Positions 40,327 to 51,988 of a DNA stretch of 64,000 bases are shown here, one piece after another. Source of the stretch: Chondrus crispus (taxonomy: Eukaryota; Rhodophyta; Florideophyceae; Gigartinales; Gigartinaceae); contig NW_005179310.1 of the NCBI RefSeq assembly GCF_000350225.1, positions 310,001 to 374,000 of the forward strand. The letters run 5' to 3'. A program made the position numbers and the translations under genes. Below the pieces are notes generated by a model. That model was not told the origin of the DNA. It saw only the letters and a list, made by a program, of their open reading frames with translations, and ran no database searches. Within the stretch, counting starts at the first letter, position 1. The number at the start of each line of letters is the position of its first letter.

Positions 40327-43282
40327 ATGGATGACCAAAGCTCTGGATCGGTCAGAATCGAGAAGCTGACCGCATCTAACTTTTACATCTGGAAGCAGAA
40401 AATCGAGCTACTGCTTGCTCTCCGAGATGTCGATCAATACGTTTTTGATGATATATCGGAAAATGCGACCTCAGATGATCGCAGGAAGTGGATTCGTGGT
40501 GATGCGAAAGCAAAGGCAGTCATCGGACTCACGCTTTCTGATGACTACTTGCAACATGTGCGAGGGTGTAGCAGTGCGAAAGAGACATGGGAGGCGATTC
40601 TGAATGTGTTTGAGCGTCACACTTTGCTCAACAAACTTTCCGCCCGTCGCGACTTTTACACTGTTTCCATGCTCCCATCCGAGAAAGTGCTCGTGTTCAT
40701 CAATCGTGTGAAGCAACTTGCTGCCAGATTGCAGTCAATGAGTGTTGAGATTGACGATAAAGAAATTGCAATGGCTGTGTTGAATGGCTTGCCTCCACGA
40801 TTCGATAACTTGATTGTTGCACTTGACGCACTTGGCAATGAGGATAAAGTGTTTGGACTCGAGTTTGTGAAGAGTCGTCTGCTGCAAGAGGAACAACGAG
40901 AGAGCATGAAGACCGCTTCTACTACTTCACCCCACGCGCTGGAAAGTCAATCGCATGCCTATTCGACGTGACATGAGATGTACGAACTGTAATCGACATG
41001 GACACACCGCAGCACGTTGCTGGGGCAAGGATGTGAATGGGCGCCGACCAGCACCGCCAGACGGGTTCCGGTCCCGCAACCCCGGCATGAAGCCAAGTGC
41101 ATTCGTATCTCGAGATGAAACTTCTACTGCTGCCTTTGCTGAAAGCGACTTTACATGCCTGCTTTCGACTTCTTCTCCCGAAAAGAAGGCAGTGAAGGCA
41201 GGGTCGTGGCTTGTGGATTCCGGTTGCAGTGCCCACATTACATTTGATCGCTCTTTGTTCGTTACTTATGAACAGATGCAATCTGGATCAGTCGAGATGG
41301 GCACGAAGGCTAGAGCCAATGTCGCTGGTCGTGGTGAGGTAGAATTCTTGTTGAACGTCAATGGTAGTCCACATCCTTGCAAATTGTCCAACGTTTTGCA
41401 TGTCCCTGATTTCGGATACTCGCTTCTGTCTGTTAGCCAAATCGTTTCAAAGGGCTTGCAAGTGTCATTTGAAAATGACAAATGCATCGTTACTGCAGGA
41501 CCAACTCTAGTTGCCACAGCTAGTCAAGTTGGGGATTTATTCATACTTGATGTCATGAATGAAACTTTCTCTGCTCATGTAGTTACCTTGCAGACGCTAC
41601 ATGAACGCATGGCTCATGTTAACGTACAAGGAATCGCATCAATGATTCACAATAATGTGGTAAGTGGCATCAATGTTCGTCAAAGCGATGTGATCAGAGC
41701 AATGAATCGAAAGTCTGACAATCACTCTCTCGTTTGTCCTGCGTGTGTGTTCGGCAAAGCAACGCGATCAGTAATCCCGAAACAGCGATCATCGTCTCGA
41801 GCACAGAACTGTCTTGACTTGGTACATTCTGACGTTTGCGGTCCGCTCGAAGTACAGTCCATTGGTGGTTCGAGATACTTCATTACATTTGTAGATGATC
41901 ACTCGAACTGGGTTGTTGTGTACACGATGCGAAATAAATCTGAGGCCTTTGCAAAATACAAGTTGTATGAACAGTTTGCCCAAACGCACACTGGTCGCAA
42001 AGTGAAGGTGCTTCGCACTGATCGAGGGGGAGAGTACTTGTCGACAGAATTCAAGTCATATTTGGATTCAAACGGTACACAGCACCAGCTTACCACTGCC
42101 TACACACCTGAACAAAACGGTGTTGCTGAACGTTTAAATCGAACCTTGATTGATCTTGTCCGTTCCATGCTTTCTCATAAACAGGTCAGTAAACGATTCT
42201 GGGCAGAGGCTCTTGCCACTGCAGTATATGTACGCAATCGAGTTACTTCACGGGCTTTGCCAGTTAACACGACTCCCCATCACATTTGGATGAAGTCAAC
42301 TCCAAATGTTGGTCATTTGCGAGTATTTGGGTCAAAGTGTTGGTATAAATTACCGAAATTAGAGCTCCGTAAGCTTGACTTGCGAGCGCGTGAAGCGATG
42401 TTTCTCGGTTATTCGCAATGCAGTAAAGCATACAAACTTTGGGACGGAGAGTTGAGTAAAGTTGTTGTTTCACGAGATGCCAAGTTTGATGAATCGACAT
42501 GTGGGATGCATGACATTCCTGCACATGAAAAAGATTCAATCAGCTCTGACGTTGGCGTTGTATTGCTCGGTGGCGACAATGAGAATGAAGCCGATACCCC
42601 AAATGCTAATGAGGTTGGGTCGGAAGAGGATGAAATTTCAGGGGAGGTTATTGAAAACGAGGACACTCACTCTGTAGGTGAGAATGATGAAGATGATGTA
42701 TCACCTCCCGTCGAAACTCCGAATGTCACCCCTCCAACTCCGACTCCAGCTGTACGAAGATCGTCTCGAATCAGTAGACCTCCCGGATCATGGTGGAGGA
42801 GCAACTTTGCAGCTGCTCTTCTTTCACATGCGCATGTCGCTATTGAAGGTCCCAAGACTTTCAAACAAGCAACCCACGGTCCTAGAGCTGCATTCTGGCA
42901 GACCGGCATTGACAAAGAACTTGCATCACAGACTAAGAATCAGACCTGGAAACTTGTTCCTCGATCTGAGGCGTCAAACATCTTGACATCTCGATGGGTT
43001 TTCAATGTCAAGCAGCTGCCTGATGCAAATGGCAATATAGTTGAAAGTGCAAAAGCCAGACTTGTTGCCCGTGGATTCCAGCAAGTGCAAGGTCTTGACT
43101 ATACTGAGACATATGCCCCTGTCATAAAGTTTACGACTATTCGTCTACTTCTTGCCTTAGTTGCTCATTACGACCTTGAACTTCATCAGATGGATGTCGT
43201 GACTGCGTTTTTGAACGGCGACTTGGATGAAGACATCTACATGGAGAAACCCGAAGGCTGCGTTGACAAAAGCAAAAGTGAT
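40327..43282 (+). pseudogene. Copia-1 gag, protease, integrase and start of RT
   Basis: gag begins at ATG 40327 (MDDQSSGSVRIEKL), which aligns with the Copia-2 start. Landmarks in order: the NFYIWKQKIELLL gag block, zinc knuckle CTNCNRHGHTAARC near 40978, protease WLVDSGCSAH near 41208, integrase zinc region (HERMAH, CPACVFGKATRS), core HSDVCG, RTDRGGEY, GVAERLNRT, and the first RT motifs up to AFLNGDL. The copy is broken; apart from the LTR3 insertion at its right end, one disruption lies in the gag region. The proteins otherwise match the 3364-5681 copy closely where they overlap. Confidence 0.85.
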
Positions 43283-44546
43283 TATTGAAAATGTGCGACC
43301 ACATGCTGTTATCTGGAAAGTGCAAAATCGAGTGACACGTGTACATGACTGCACGGTCCGGGCGCTCTTACCCATATCACGACATGACACGTGTAAAATC
43401 CCAGATTTTGGGGTTCTGGGGACGAAAGTGGCCTCTCGGAGGGTCATGCAAATTTGCATAGTTTTGCCAAGTGGAACCTTGGCCCGTAGCACTATAGACT
43501 ACACAGGAAATACTGCAATTCTATTGGCCCTCAGGTCTAATGCTGCAAATGTATTGGTCCAGCGTTGTCCACGTGTGCGTCATTGGCCTTGTGATGTACT
43601 TTAAATGGCCTGTATATGCCATAATTACGTTGTTTTGGGGGTTTCAAGTGGTTTGCCATGGTTGTAATGGGTAATTGCATGGGGCCCCCGGGCGGGACAC
43701 ATGTATCCCGTGTACACATGTACACGTCGCCAGGTGGATTCGTGTACGTACACATGTACACGCATCCAGGTGTATGCACATGAGGGTTTACAGTTTTACA
43801 GTGTCAGACTGTTTGCGATCCTGCGCGTGTCCGAGTACAGTACATGTGAATCAAAAGTACAACAAGTACTTCTCGCGAGAGGAATACAGTTGTGCGATTA
43901 TTCTGTGTACGCGTCACGCTGTATGCGAGTCTTGCGTGAGCACGCGCCGTTGCACTGTGCTCTCGTCATGGTGCGCCGTTGGATGCAAGTTCATGACAGT
44001 ACTCGTGTGATTTACATGTATTCTCATGTGAGTTGTGTAGAAAGTCTGGATGCACATTGTTATAACTTGCCATAATTGTCTGACAGTGCTTGGCGAAATT
44101 AGTAAGGTGAGAAACAAGGATACGTATGGCGATTGTGATATGAAAGACGTTTGCGTTGTTGGAAATAGACAAGTGCCAAGTTGTTCGTTGCACAACAATG
44201 AAGTCTGGCATGACTGGATGCAGATTAGTAAGGTGTGAAACAGTTGCATGCATAGGGCCATGGTTTACAGTCATTTGGAATGTGTAGAAATAGTTGTGAG
44301 CTAATAGTTACGAATCGATTCGTAAGGTGGAAATCGAACAGTATGGTCGGGCCACAAGAGGACCGCGCTTGGTCGCGCATAGTAGAGTATGGTTTACTGG
44401 GAGTCGGAGTAGAGCGATAGTGTAGCACTCCAAGTGTATAAGTATTGCAGGAAAACGGCTTCAAAGTAAACCTCGGCACCAACTCCTTCACTCACACACA
44501 TCAACCTGCCTTCCTTCTTTCCCTTGCCCCTCCGAACCTACCATTA
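43283..44546 (+). repeat. Solo LTR3 inside Copia-1 RT
   Basis: A complete 1264-bp LTR3 flanked by a perfect 5-bp duplication GTGAT (43278-43282 and 44547-44551). No internal sequence remains, so it arose by LTR-LTR recombination of a Copia-2 insertion. The exact flanks fix the LTR3 termini as TATTG and CATTA. Confidence 0.92.
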
Positions 44547-44551
44547 GTGAT

Positions 44552-45691
44552 CATGTGTGTAAACTTTTGAAAGCACTTTACGGTCTTAAACAAGCACCTC
44601 GTCAATGGCATACCAAAGTGGATGATTTCTTACTCGGTGAATTGGGATTTGAGACTTCACGTAGTGATCCGTGCCTCTACATTAAACGCATTGGTAAAAC
44701 TATCATGCTAATTGCACTTTATGTCGATGACTTGTTACTCGCTGGTAGTGATATCCATGCCATCAAATGGATGAAGGGGGAGCTTAACAAACGGTTTGAG
44801 ATGAAAGACCTTAGTGAGGCAAAAGTCTGCATTGGTCTTGAGATTCAAAGAGATCGCACTATCAAGACATTGAGTCTCACTCAAACTAAGTATGCATTAA
44901 ATGTGCTTGACCGTTTTAAAATGTCGACTTGTAACCCTTCTCTGACTCCAATGGAACAAGGTCGCAAAACCACGAATTCTATCGAAAACGACTCCGAAAC
45001 AAAGGCACCGTATCGTGAGGCAGTCGGTTGCCTTATGTACTTGATGGTTGGCACTCGTCCAGACTTGGCATACGCCATTGGAAAGCTTTCCCAACATTCT
45101 GCCAACCCATGTGAGTCACACTGGGCAGGTGTAAAACGAGTAATGCGATACGTGCAAGGGACTCGAAACTTAGGAATCGTGTTTGACAATAAATCCCAAT
45201 TGCCGGAGTTGCTCGGTTTCAGTGATGCTGACTGGGCCGGTTGGTCAGACTCTCGCAAGTCGACCAGCGGATATGTTTTCAAGTTCTGTGGTGGAGCTAC
45301 TAGTTGGAGTTCCCGGAAACAGACTGTGGTTGCGACTTCGACGTGTGAAGCTGAGTACATTGCACTATGTGAAGCGTGTAAGGAGGCGACCTGGTTGCGT
45401 CAAGTTGTTGCTGATGTCCTCGGACTTGATTCTGATCCCACGATCATGATGGGGTGTGACAATGCAGGGACGATTTCGTTTGCACAGAATGAATCGATCA
45501 ACCCTCGCAACAAACATGTTGATGTAAAATACCACTACGTACGAGATGCTATTAAGAGAAACATTGTGTATTTGTCGCATTGTCCGACCACTTCGATGCC
45601 TGCTGATATCTTAACCAAAGCACTTGGGCGAATTCTATTCCAGAAGTTTGTAGAACTTCTGGGGCTTGCAGTGTCCAGTAAAAGCATGTGA
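44552..45691 (+). pseudogene. Copia-1 RT (rest) and RNase H
   Basis: This carries RT motifs KLLKALYGLKQAPRQW and YVDDLLLAGS, the RT connection, and RNase H with SDADWAG and the CEAEY block, ending 11 bases before the 3' LTR. It is separated from the first RT motifs by the solo LTR3. Nearly identical to 4553-5681. Confidence 0.85.
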
Positions 45692-45702
45692 TCGAGGGGG
45701 AG

Positions 45703-46441
45703 TGTTGGAAATCTTCGACCACATGCTAAGCTCCAAGCCTGACAGATATTACACGTGTACGTCGACGAAACCTAAAATGCTTGCAAGAGCATTCTCAGGA
45801 TGTTTGGTCTTCAAGCTGGACACGTGTCATATTTGTACACGGCTGCACTTTCCTATCATTTCCGAGCATGTTTCAATTTTGGTGTTGACACGTGGAAGTT
45901 ATGTACCTCGTGGCACTGTACAGTACATTCTGAACATGTTTCATTTTTCTCGATTTGACACGTGTGTGACACGTATGACGTATGTGCCACAGTGGTTATT
46001 AATCGTAGTGTAAAATCTGTAATCTACAGTACAGTACATTCAGATATTATTGACTCTCAAACGGTCACAAATTATTAGCAAGAGAGAGTGCAAGAAGGAG
46101 AGTCATTTGATTATCAACGGAGAGTGGAAGTAGGAGAGTCACTTGATTATCAACCGAGAGTGCAAGAAGGAGAGTCATTTGATTATCAACCGAGAGTGGA
46201 AGTAGGAGAGTCACTTGATTATCAACCGAGAGTGCAACAGGGAGAGTCACTTGATTATCAAACAGTGCAGTAAGGAGAGTCACGTGACCTGCCCTAATGG
46301 CTGGCATTGTATGTAGTTCGAAGAGTATAAGTAGCGCCAATAGTTGGCGACCAAGAGTAAAGTGGCATCAACTTCTTTTCCCGTCAACCACCAGCAACCT
46401 TCAACCATCCTTCTTCCCTCTGCCCCGCTGACCTTTCTATA
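45703..46441 (+). repeat. 3' LTR2 of Copia-1
   Basis: 739 bp with the same start and end as the 5' copy, after the GAGGGGGAG purine tract. It keeps the minisatellite (about 46082-46270) and the TATAAGTA box near 46326. Confidence 0.88.
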
Positions 46442-48165
46442 CACCGCTGGTTCCAGCTGAACCACGCGAAGTCCGGCCGGCCGCTCCAATCCATACCCTC
46501 GGTGAAGGCCAACAGCTGCGTTGCGTACGCCGCGTCAAACGCCGTACCCTCGACGATCTCCGCGATACCGACCGAGCGGATTAAATCGATGAGCCCCGCC
46601 GAGATGCGGAAGGGCAGGCCGCGCTCACCGAACGGTTCCTCGCGCCGCGCGATCAGCCGGAGGTCGGGACACTTCGTGAAAAACGGCAGTCCCTCGCGAG
46701 CGGCGTGCAAGAAGCACAGGAAGGCCAAGACCGCCCATTCGGAAAGCATGATCGCGTGCACCAAGACGCGCGCGAGCTCCGTTTCCGCGGATTCCGATGG
46801 GCCGAGCGGCAACCAATGCGCCGCCACGTACGCCATGAGGCTCGGCGTCGGTACGCACAGGTACTCCGGCGCCTCGAACGTCGACCAGTTCGGCGGGAGC
46901 GCGGGGTACAGGCCACGCCGCGCGGCGCTGCGCACCGAGAAAAACTCGGTGCTGTGCCACATGTGGAAGAAATCGTCCACCCGGCGCCAGCGCAGCCGAC
47001 TCTCGCGCGCTGCGACCTCACCCCAACGCGCTCGGTTCGCAACGCTGTACCAGCTGTCGAAAGGCCGCGGAAAGGCCACCGAGCGGACGTCGGGCGCGAG
47101 GCCCTCGTAGCGGCAATACCGACCGAAGAGGTTCAGCAGCGAGATGTGGTACTTTTCCTCGCCCTCGCAGCGGACGTAGAGCAAGTCACTGCCCGCCGCG
47201 GCCGGCGTCTGACACGGAGCGTGACGTCACCGCGCCTTCCACGCGCCGGCGCAGTTCTCTTGCGCCACGGCACCGCGTCCGGACGGAGTCTTGATCGTGC
47301 GCACCATCGGAATGGCCGCGAACCTCGCCGCGTCCAGCAAGTTCCGCTGAACGTACTCCTCGACCGTAAGCAGAGGCTTGCGGCACGCAGCGCGTGGGCG
47401 AGCGCGCCGGCGGCGGTGGTCCATCGAGGACCCGGACCACAGCGACGGTACGGAACCGACGCCGCTGCGCAGCCAGCCCGGGGTACTCGGGGCGGTGAAT
47501 ACCCGCCCCAGCGACGTTGTCGCTCCCTGTCCGGCCGGCGCAAGCGCTACGCTACTCGACGGCGCCGGCGCCGCGTACGGGGCCTCGGAAGCGGCCCTTG
47601 TGAGCGCCGTACCCGCAGCGGGCAGCGGCGACATGGAAGGCAGCGGCAGCCCCACGGGGAGCCCCGGGTCCGCCTCGACCATTCTTGGAGCCACGACCGC
47701 GAGGGGCAGCGGCGAGGACTGTGTTGCTTGGGCGCCCAGCGGTGGCGAAACGACCGGTACGGGCGAATCAATTGGCGCTTGCGCGGGACCTGCCACTCCA
47801 GTGGACGGTTGCAGGCCGTCGCGAAGGCGTCGCCGCGGTTGGAAGGTGGGACCGACCGGCGTCGCTGCCGGAGCCCGAGGCGGGCTCAACGGCTGCCTGT
47901 ACGCGCGCACAGCCGGAGTGTCGCGATGACCGTCCGTCGGTTGGTTGAAGAGCCGCTGTAGGGGGATGTCGTCGTCGCTGTCGGAGGAGGTTTCTGAGTT
48001 CGCAGGGGAGTGTTGGGGAAGAATTGGGGGGTCAGTGTGGATCGCGTGGGGAGAATCGGAAGACGCGCTCTCCGAATCGGATGAACTCGCGGCGTTATAT
48101 ACCGCCAGCTCGCTGACGAGCCAGGGGGCATGATCGTCCACACGGAGGGGCTTCTGTTCCTGCAT
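46442..48165 (-). pseudogene. Antisense ORF of Gypsy-2
   Basis: Starting at an ATG at 48165, 91 bp inside the 3' LTR, a Ser/Pro/Ala-rich N-terminal part of about 310 residues is followed by a helical globular part (47184 to 46442) with the motifs FFHMWHSTEFF, LSEWAVLAFLCF and FGERGLPFRISAGLIDLI. It is interrupted by the Copia-1 insertion and broken at least once besides. The globular part shows the same order of landmarks (LPP, EWA, ERGxP, DL-x3-G) as the Gypsy-1 copy B antisense ORF, which suggests common descent. Function unknown. A host gene overlapping the element is a less likely alternative. Confidence 0.5.
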
Positions 48166-48255
48166 CGTGCGCGATAGAAGGAAACGTCCGGAACGGACCC
48201 GCGGGCTCGAGTAGAGGGTCGCTACGGGGACGTAGCGAAAGCTAAGGGGGAGGTC

Positions 48256-48926
48256 TGTAGTATAATGACCGGCGCGAGCGCGCGGAGGTCATTGGACGGC
48301 CGTATACGGTATACACGTGTGCGGCTGTGCCCACGTGTAGCGAGCGCGCGCGCATGCCGAGCGGTCGTACTCTGGCGTACGTGTACAGTAGTGCACGTGT
48401 CGTCCGAGCGGTAGTCTACGCGTGTTACGTGTGCGCGTTAGCACACGTGTCGTCCGTGCGGTAGTCTGTAAGCAACACGCGTGTACAGTAGTGCACACGT
48501 GTAGTAGCAGCGTCCGTGCGGTAGTAGCAATTATGGCGCTAGTTTTTTAATTGTGTACAGTACCCGGGACGCACTAGGCGGCAGGTACTGTACTACTGTA
48601 CTGGGACAGGTGTCCGAGGCGTCCCTCCGCGGGGTTAAGACCTGGCACCCGTCCCCACCAGTAAACGGGGGCAAGCTCGCCCCCGTCCCTTTTGCGCCTA
48701 CGTACGTCCGCTTTCGGTTGTCTGTCGCGCGCGCTGGCTTCTAACCCGTTACCGGTCGCTCCCGTTCACGCACCACGGGGCGACTGCGCGTAACCGGCTA
48801 GTGAGCCACTCCCTTTTCGCGAGCTCGTCCGATCGGTTCAATTGGCGCGTCGCGTCCGCGCCGCGTGCTCCCTCGCTAAAGCCTCCGCCTCTCACCCAAC
48901 CCAGGGCGGAGAGGAGTTATCCCACA
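48256..48926 (+). repeat. 3' LTR of Gypsy-2
   Basis: It begins TGTAGTATAATG after a purine tract (AAGGGGGAGG) and ends GTTATCCCACA, 671 bp, matching the Gypsy-1 LTR length and plan but not its body. It holds about six CACGTGT motifs and three imperfect repeats of a CGTCCGTGCGGTAGT-like unit at about 48394-48535. Confidence 0.7.
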
Positions 48927-49498
48927 CATCGACCGCGTGTAAGACAACCGGATCGACGTTGGCGTCGCCATGCCGTACGCTTTTCGCTTCGCCACGGCCG
49001 AAAAATGGTCATCGTGGAGCCTCCATTGATTTGGAAGATAGTTGCTCGCGGGAGAGAGGCTCGCTTACTGCCTCCATCGAGGCAGATGCGCGAAGGGGGT
49101 GTGAGGGGCGTGCTGTATGGCGTGTAGGGGAGGCGGCTGTCGTTCCTGAACAATGGGGCATGTAGGGGCGATGTGGACGTGCACGGCTGGGGTGAAGGCA
49201 GGGTGTTCTTGGGGCCGTTCGTGTACTGGCCGTACCACGAGGGTGAGTCCGTGACACTGGTAAAGGTTGGGGCTGCGATGAGCGTTGCGGCTGTGCTCGT
49301 GGAGGCAACGGCATGAGGAGGGCTATGAGGTTGGCATGCGATGGGCTCGTGATCAACCAGACGCGGGAGCAGCGGTTGTGGTACGTAATGCGGGTTGATT
49401 AGGTCAAGCGCGGGAGTAGGTGGTATGTAGGGCGTTTTGATACTGGAGAAACGTTTACCCGCTGAATACTCTGGTTACTCGTTCGTTTTCTTTGTTCG
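48927..49498. other. Unassigned sequence between Gypsy-2 and Myb-like gene
   Basis: About 570 bp with only short frames and no motif that I recognise. It is probably the original flank of the Gypsy-2 insertion and of the Myb-like gene. Confidence 0.5.
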
Positions 49499-51289
49499 CT
49501 ACTGCGAGAGGAGCGTCGTTACCAAAGAAAGTACGGATTGCATTTGCTTCCCCGTTTTCTCCATCATGCCGCTCATGGAGTCGCGATAAGCTGCCAGCTC
49601 GGTTGCCCGCTGCGCGCGCTCTTCAGCCCTTTCCTTGCGGTCCTTCTCGCGCTTGTCCAATTCATGTCTATGTTGTAATTCTACGACCACATGCTGATAT
49701 GCATGGCACACGACGACAGGTATGACACGTGTAAAATCTAAAACAATCCGCGTGACGTGCTGAGCAAGTTTGATTTTCAACGTGTACACGTGTGATTTCT
49801 GTACACGGTTGCACTATACAGTACTTCAGGAGCAAGTTTGATTTTTCAACGTGTACACGTGTGAAATATGTACACGGTTGCGGTGTACAGTACAATCTGA
49901 GCAGGTTTTATTTTCTTCGCCCGACACGTGTATGACCTGGACACATGTCCTCATTACACTGTCGGACGCGTACAGTACGCCTGCAGTCTTACAGACAAAG
50001 TGTAGAACCTTGGTGGCGGGTGCCTGGCACGTGCCAAAGGTTTACAGCGTCCATGGAGTGCAGCACGGGTACAGCAGGACACAAAGATACCGTTGCGCGA
50101 GTTTTGAATTCGTAAGACAAAATGTGCACTGTTGTAATTGACAGTGGACAGGACCTCACGAGAGATTCAGATTCATAAGGCAACGTGTGCGCTGTAAACA
50201 GTCCTTGCAGGATTGATTTGAATTCGTAAGGCAACGTGTGAGCTGTAAACGTGCCTTACGAATTTGTGCCACGCTGGATTTGGAATAGTAAGGGAATTTG
50301 TGCTTTGCTGTGCTTTGTTGTACTGCCTTACTAATTTCTCCGTCATGACAGTGCTAATTCGTAAGGCGGTTTTCTGTTCTGTTTGTTGGGCCATCGCCAG
50401 TTTGGCTGAGTAGCAAGACGGGCACATGTGTTAGAGCCAATACATTTGTAGTATGTGTGTCGTAGTGTTTGGTAGTAGAGTTCTAGAAGATTGCAGAAGT
50501 GTATAAGTAGTGCCAGAAGTTGGCGACTCAAAGTAAATCGGTACCCAATCCTTCAACTTCACCTCATCAACCGTCCTTCGATTTCCCTTTGCCCCGCTGA
50601 CCTTCCAGTAGTCTAGCTTTCTCGCGCGCGAAGTCAATCTTCTTTTGCTCCATGTCGAACCTGGCCGCTTCTGATTCGCGAAGTGCGAGCCCTATGGATT
50701 GCATGCCATCACCCACAGCCAAGCTTGGTTTTTTGGAAGGGCTCTCCTCGTCCGAACTCATCTTCTGTTCACGTCTTTTTAACCACGCAGTGCAATGAGC
50801 ACTAACTTTTGTCCTGCAGTGATCTTCTGGCGCTCCTGATCAGCACGTTCCTTCATATCTCCATCCTTTCGGGCCCCAAGGTCCCTCTTTGCTTCTAGAA
50901 TGTCCCCCAATAGCTCATCGAGCTCCCCTATCTCACCTCCAATACCAGAACGAACACTGTCTTGCCCATCGCGCTTGGCGTACTGGTCGAGCAGTTTCTT
51001 GAATCTGTCTTGAATGTGCTTTCCCGTGACTTTGTGCGCGAAATTTGGGCTTGCGTTGGCTTTCAGAGCCGCGGTCTCGAAGCGGGAGAGCGTCTCTCCA
51101 TGCGGGGCTACATGTGCCTCGGAGGCGAGGACTTCTTGCGCGATAATTAGATTCTGTGCCCGTAAATTTGGACTTGCGACCCGGCTTGGACTCTCGACGA
51201 CGAATGTCTGTAGGGGTGGAAACAGGCGTCCCTCCTGGTGACTTGTCGGGGGTGCCTGGAACGTCCTCAGGGGAAAAAACGGTAACCAT
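49499..51289 (-). pseudogene. Myb/SANT-like DNA-binding protein gene, decayed
   Basis: On the minus strand: a start at 51289 (MVTVFSPEDV), a Pro/Thr-rich lead and a basic patch (RRRESKPGRKSKFTG), then a Myb/SANT-like region (RFETAALKANASPNF, VTGKHIQDRFKKLLDQY, SGIGGEIGELDELLGDIL), then SSDEESPSKK and a charged coiled-coil end (KDRKERAEERAQRATELAAY) to the stop at 49499-49501. The Myb-like region followed by a KxxxR-rich coil is common in PIF/Harbinger-associated and related eukaryotic proteins. Coding signal passes through more than one frame (changes near 51140 and near 50770), so the gene is dead, and a solo LTR1 sits in the coiled-coil part. Confidence 0.55.
49671..50610 (+). repeat. Solo LTR1
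   Basis: A complete 940-bp LTR1 flanked by a perfect GTCTA duplication (49666-49670 and 50611-50615). It is very similar to 606-1544. The coding frame of the Myb-like gene agrees on the two sides, so the insertion hit an existing coding region. TATAAGTA lies at 50502-50509. Confidence 0.92.
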
Positions 51290-51532
51290 GACGCCAGGGG
51301 AGCAGAGGCTGATGTGTTTTTTGGCGTGTCCTGGTTTTGATGTGCTTGCAATTGGTTTCGCGCCAGCTGTGTTTGTGAAACGACTTCACAAACGCACCAT
51401 ATTTCACGATTGTTCGCCAGGCATTATTTGTGAATTTCACAATTGGCTTTCACACGGGGACAGGTATTGAGAGAAAAACGAAATTCATTCACCATATTTT
51501 GATTGCGTAAATACTCTCTTGACTTTTCCTAA

Positions 51533-51975
51533 TGTTGCCATCCCTGCTTCTTCCCTTGTACTTTCATCGATGCTACTACCCATGCTTAGGAGTGGCATCC
51601 AAGCGCATAGCCCTCACTTAGCTAAGTGATGGTCGATGCCTTTTGTCCGCAGCATCTGACGCCGACATTGTCGATGTTTGGAAAGCTGTTTTTGTCGTAG
51701 CGTTGTACAAAGAGGACAACGCTAGCCCTAAGCGGCCTACGGTGCCCGCAGCGGTGCGCCGGCGGTCCCCGAATACTAATGGGAAAATTGGGTATTTATT
51801 CAAGGTGAAATTAAAGAGGTAGAAATCCGGACGGAGGAGAGATACAGGTACCTCCGGTGGCTTTGCCACCTTCAACTTCGCCTCGCTTGATCACCTCCGT
51901 TCCGCTCCCTCCACTGCGCGCGATCACGGATACTGTGAGCGCCAACATCCTCTCGCGACTAACATTCCTACCGCA
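51533..51975 (+). repeat. 5' LTR of Copia-3 (left border tentative)
   Basis: The right end is fixed by the primer-binding site that follows. The left end is placed at TGTTGCCATCC by analogy with the other Copia LTRs; no second copy is present for comparison. It contains TTAGCTAAGTGATGG and a TATTTATTCAAGG box near 51795. Confidence 0.5.
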
Positions 51976-51988
51976 GTTATGGGCCCAG
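51976..51988 (+). other. Primer-binding site of Copia-3, overlapping the gag start
   Basis: GTTATGGGCCCAG again matches the initiator tRNA-Met anticodon arm. The ATG in it (51979) opens the longest gag-like frame, so the primer site and gag start seem to be the same bases. Confidence 0.7.

Larger units (their letters stand above)
38381..46441 (+). mobile_element. Copia-1, full length but broken
   Basis: LTR2 pair 38381-39119 and 45703-46441 (each 739 bp, about nine mismatches seen by eye, so a recent but not newest insertion), primer site, 1.2-kb structured leader, gag and pol. It is broken: a solo LTR3 sits in RT, and there is at least one further break. Flanking CGCCG/CACCG is its target duplication with one change. 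Confidence 0.88.
38310..48926 (+). mobile_element. Gypsy-2, 3' end interrupted by Copia-1
   Basis: The pieces are 38310-38380 and 46442-48926, separated by the Copia-1 insertion with a near-perfect target duplication (CGCCG at 38376-38380, CACCG at 46442-46446). The second piece ends with a purine tract (about 48242-48255) and a 671-bp 3' LTR. Between them lies an ORF on the minus strand, antisense to the element. The element's gag and pol are not in the window; Gypsy-1 copy A borders the first piece. Confidence 0.65.

Noticed and set aside
48256-48540. Spaced repeats resembling a CRISPR-like array in the Gypsy-2 LTR
   Set aside because: Only three imperfect units with unequal spacing inside an LTR in a eukaryotic sequence.
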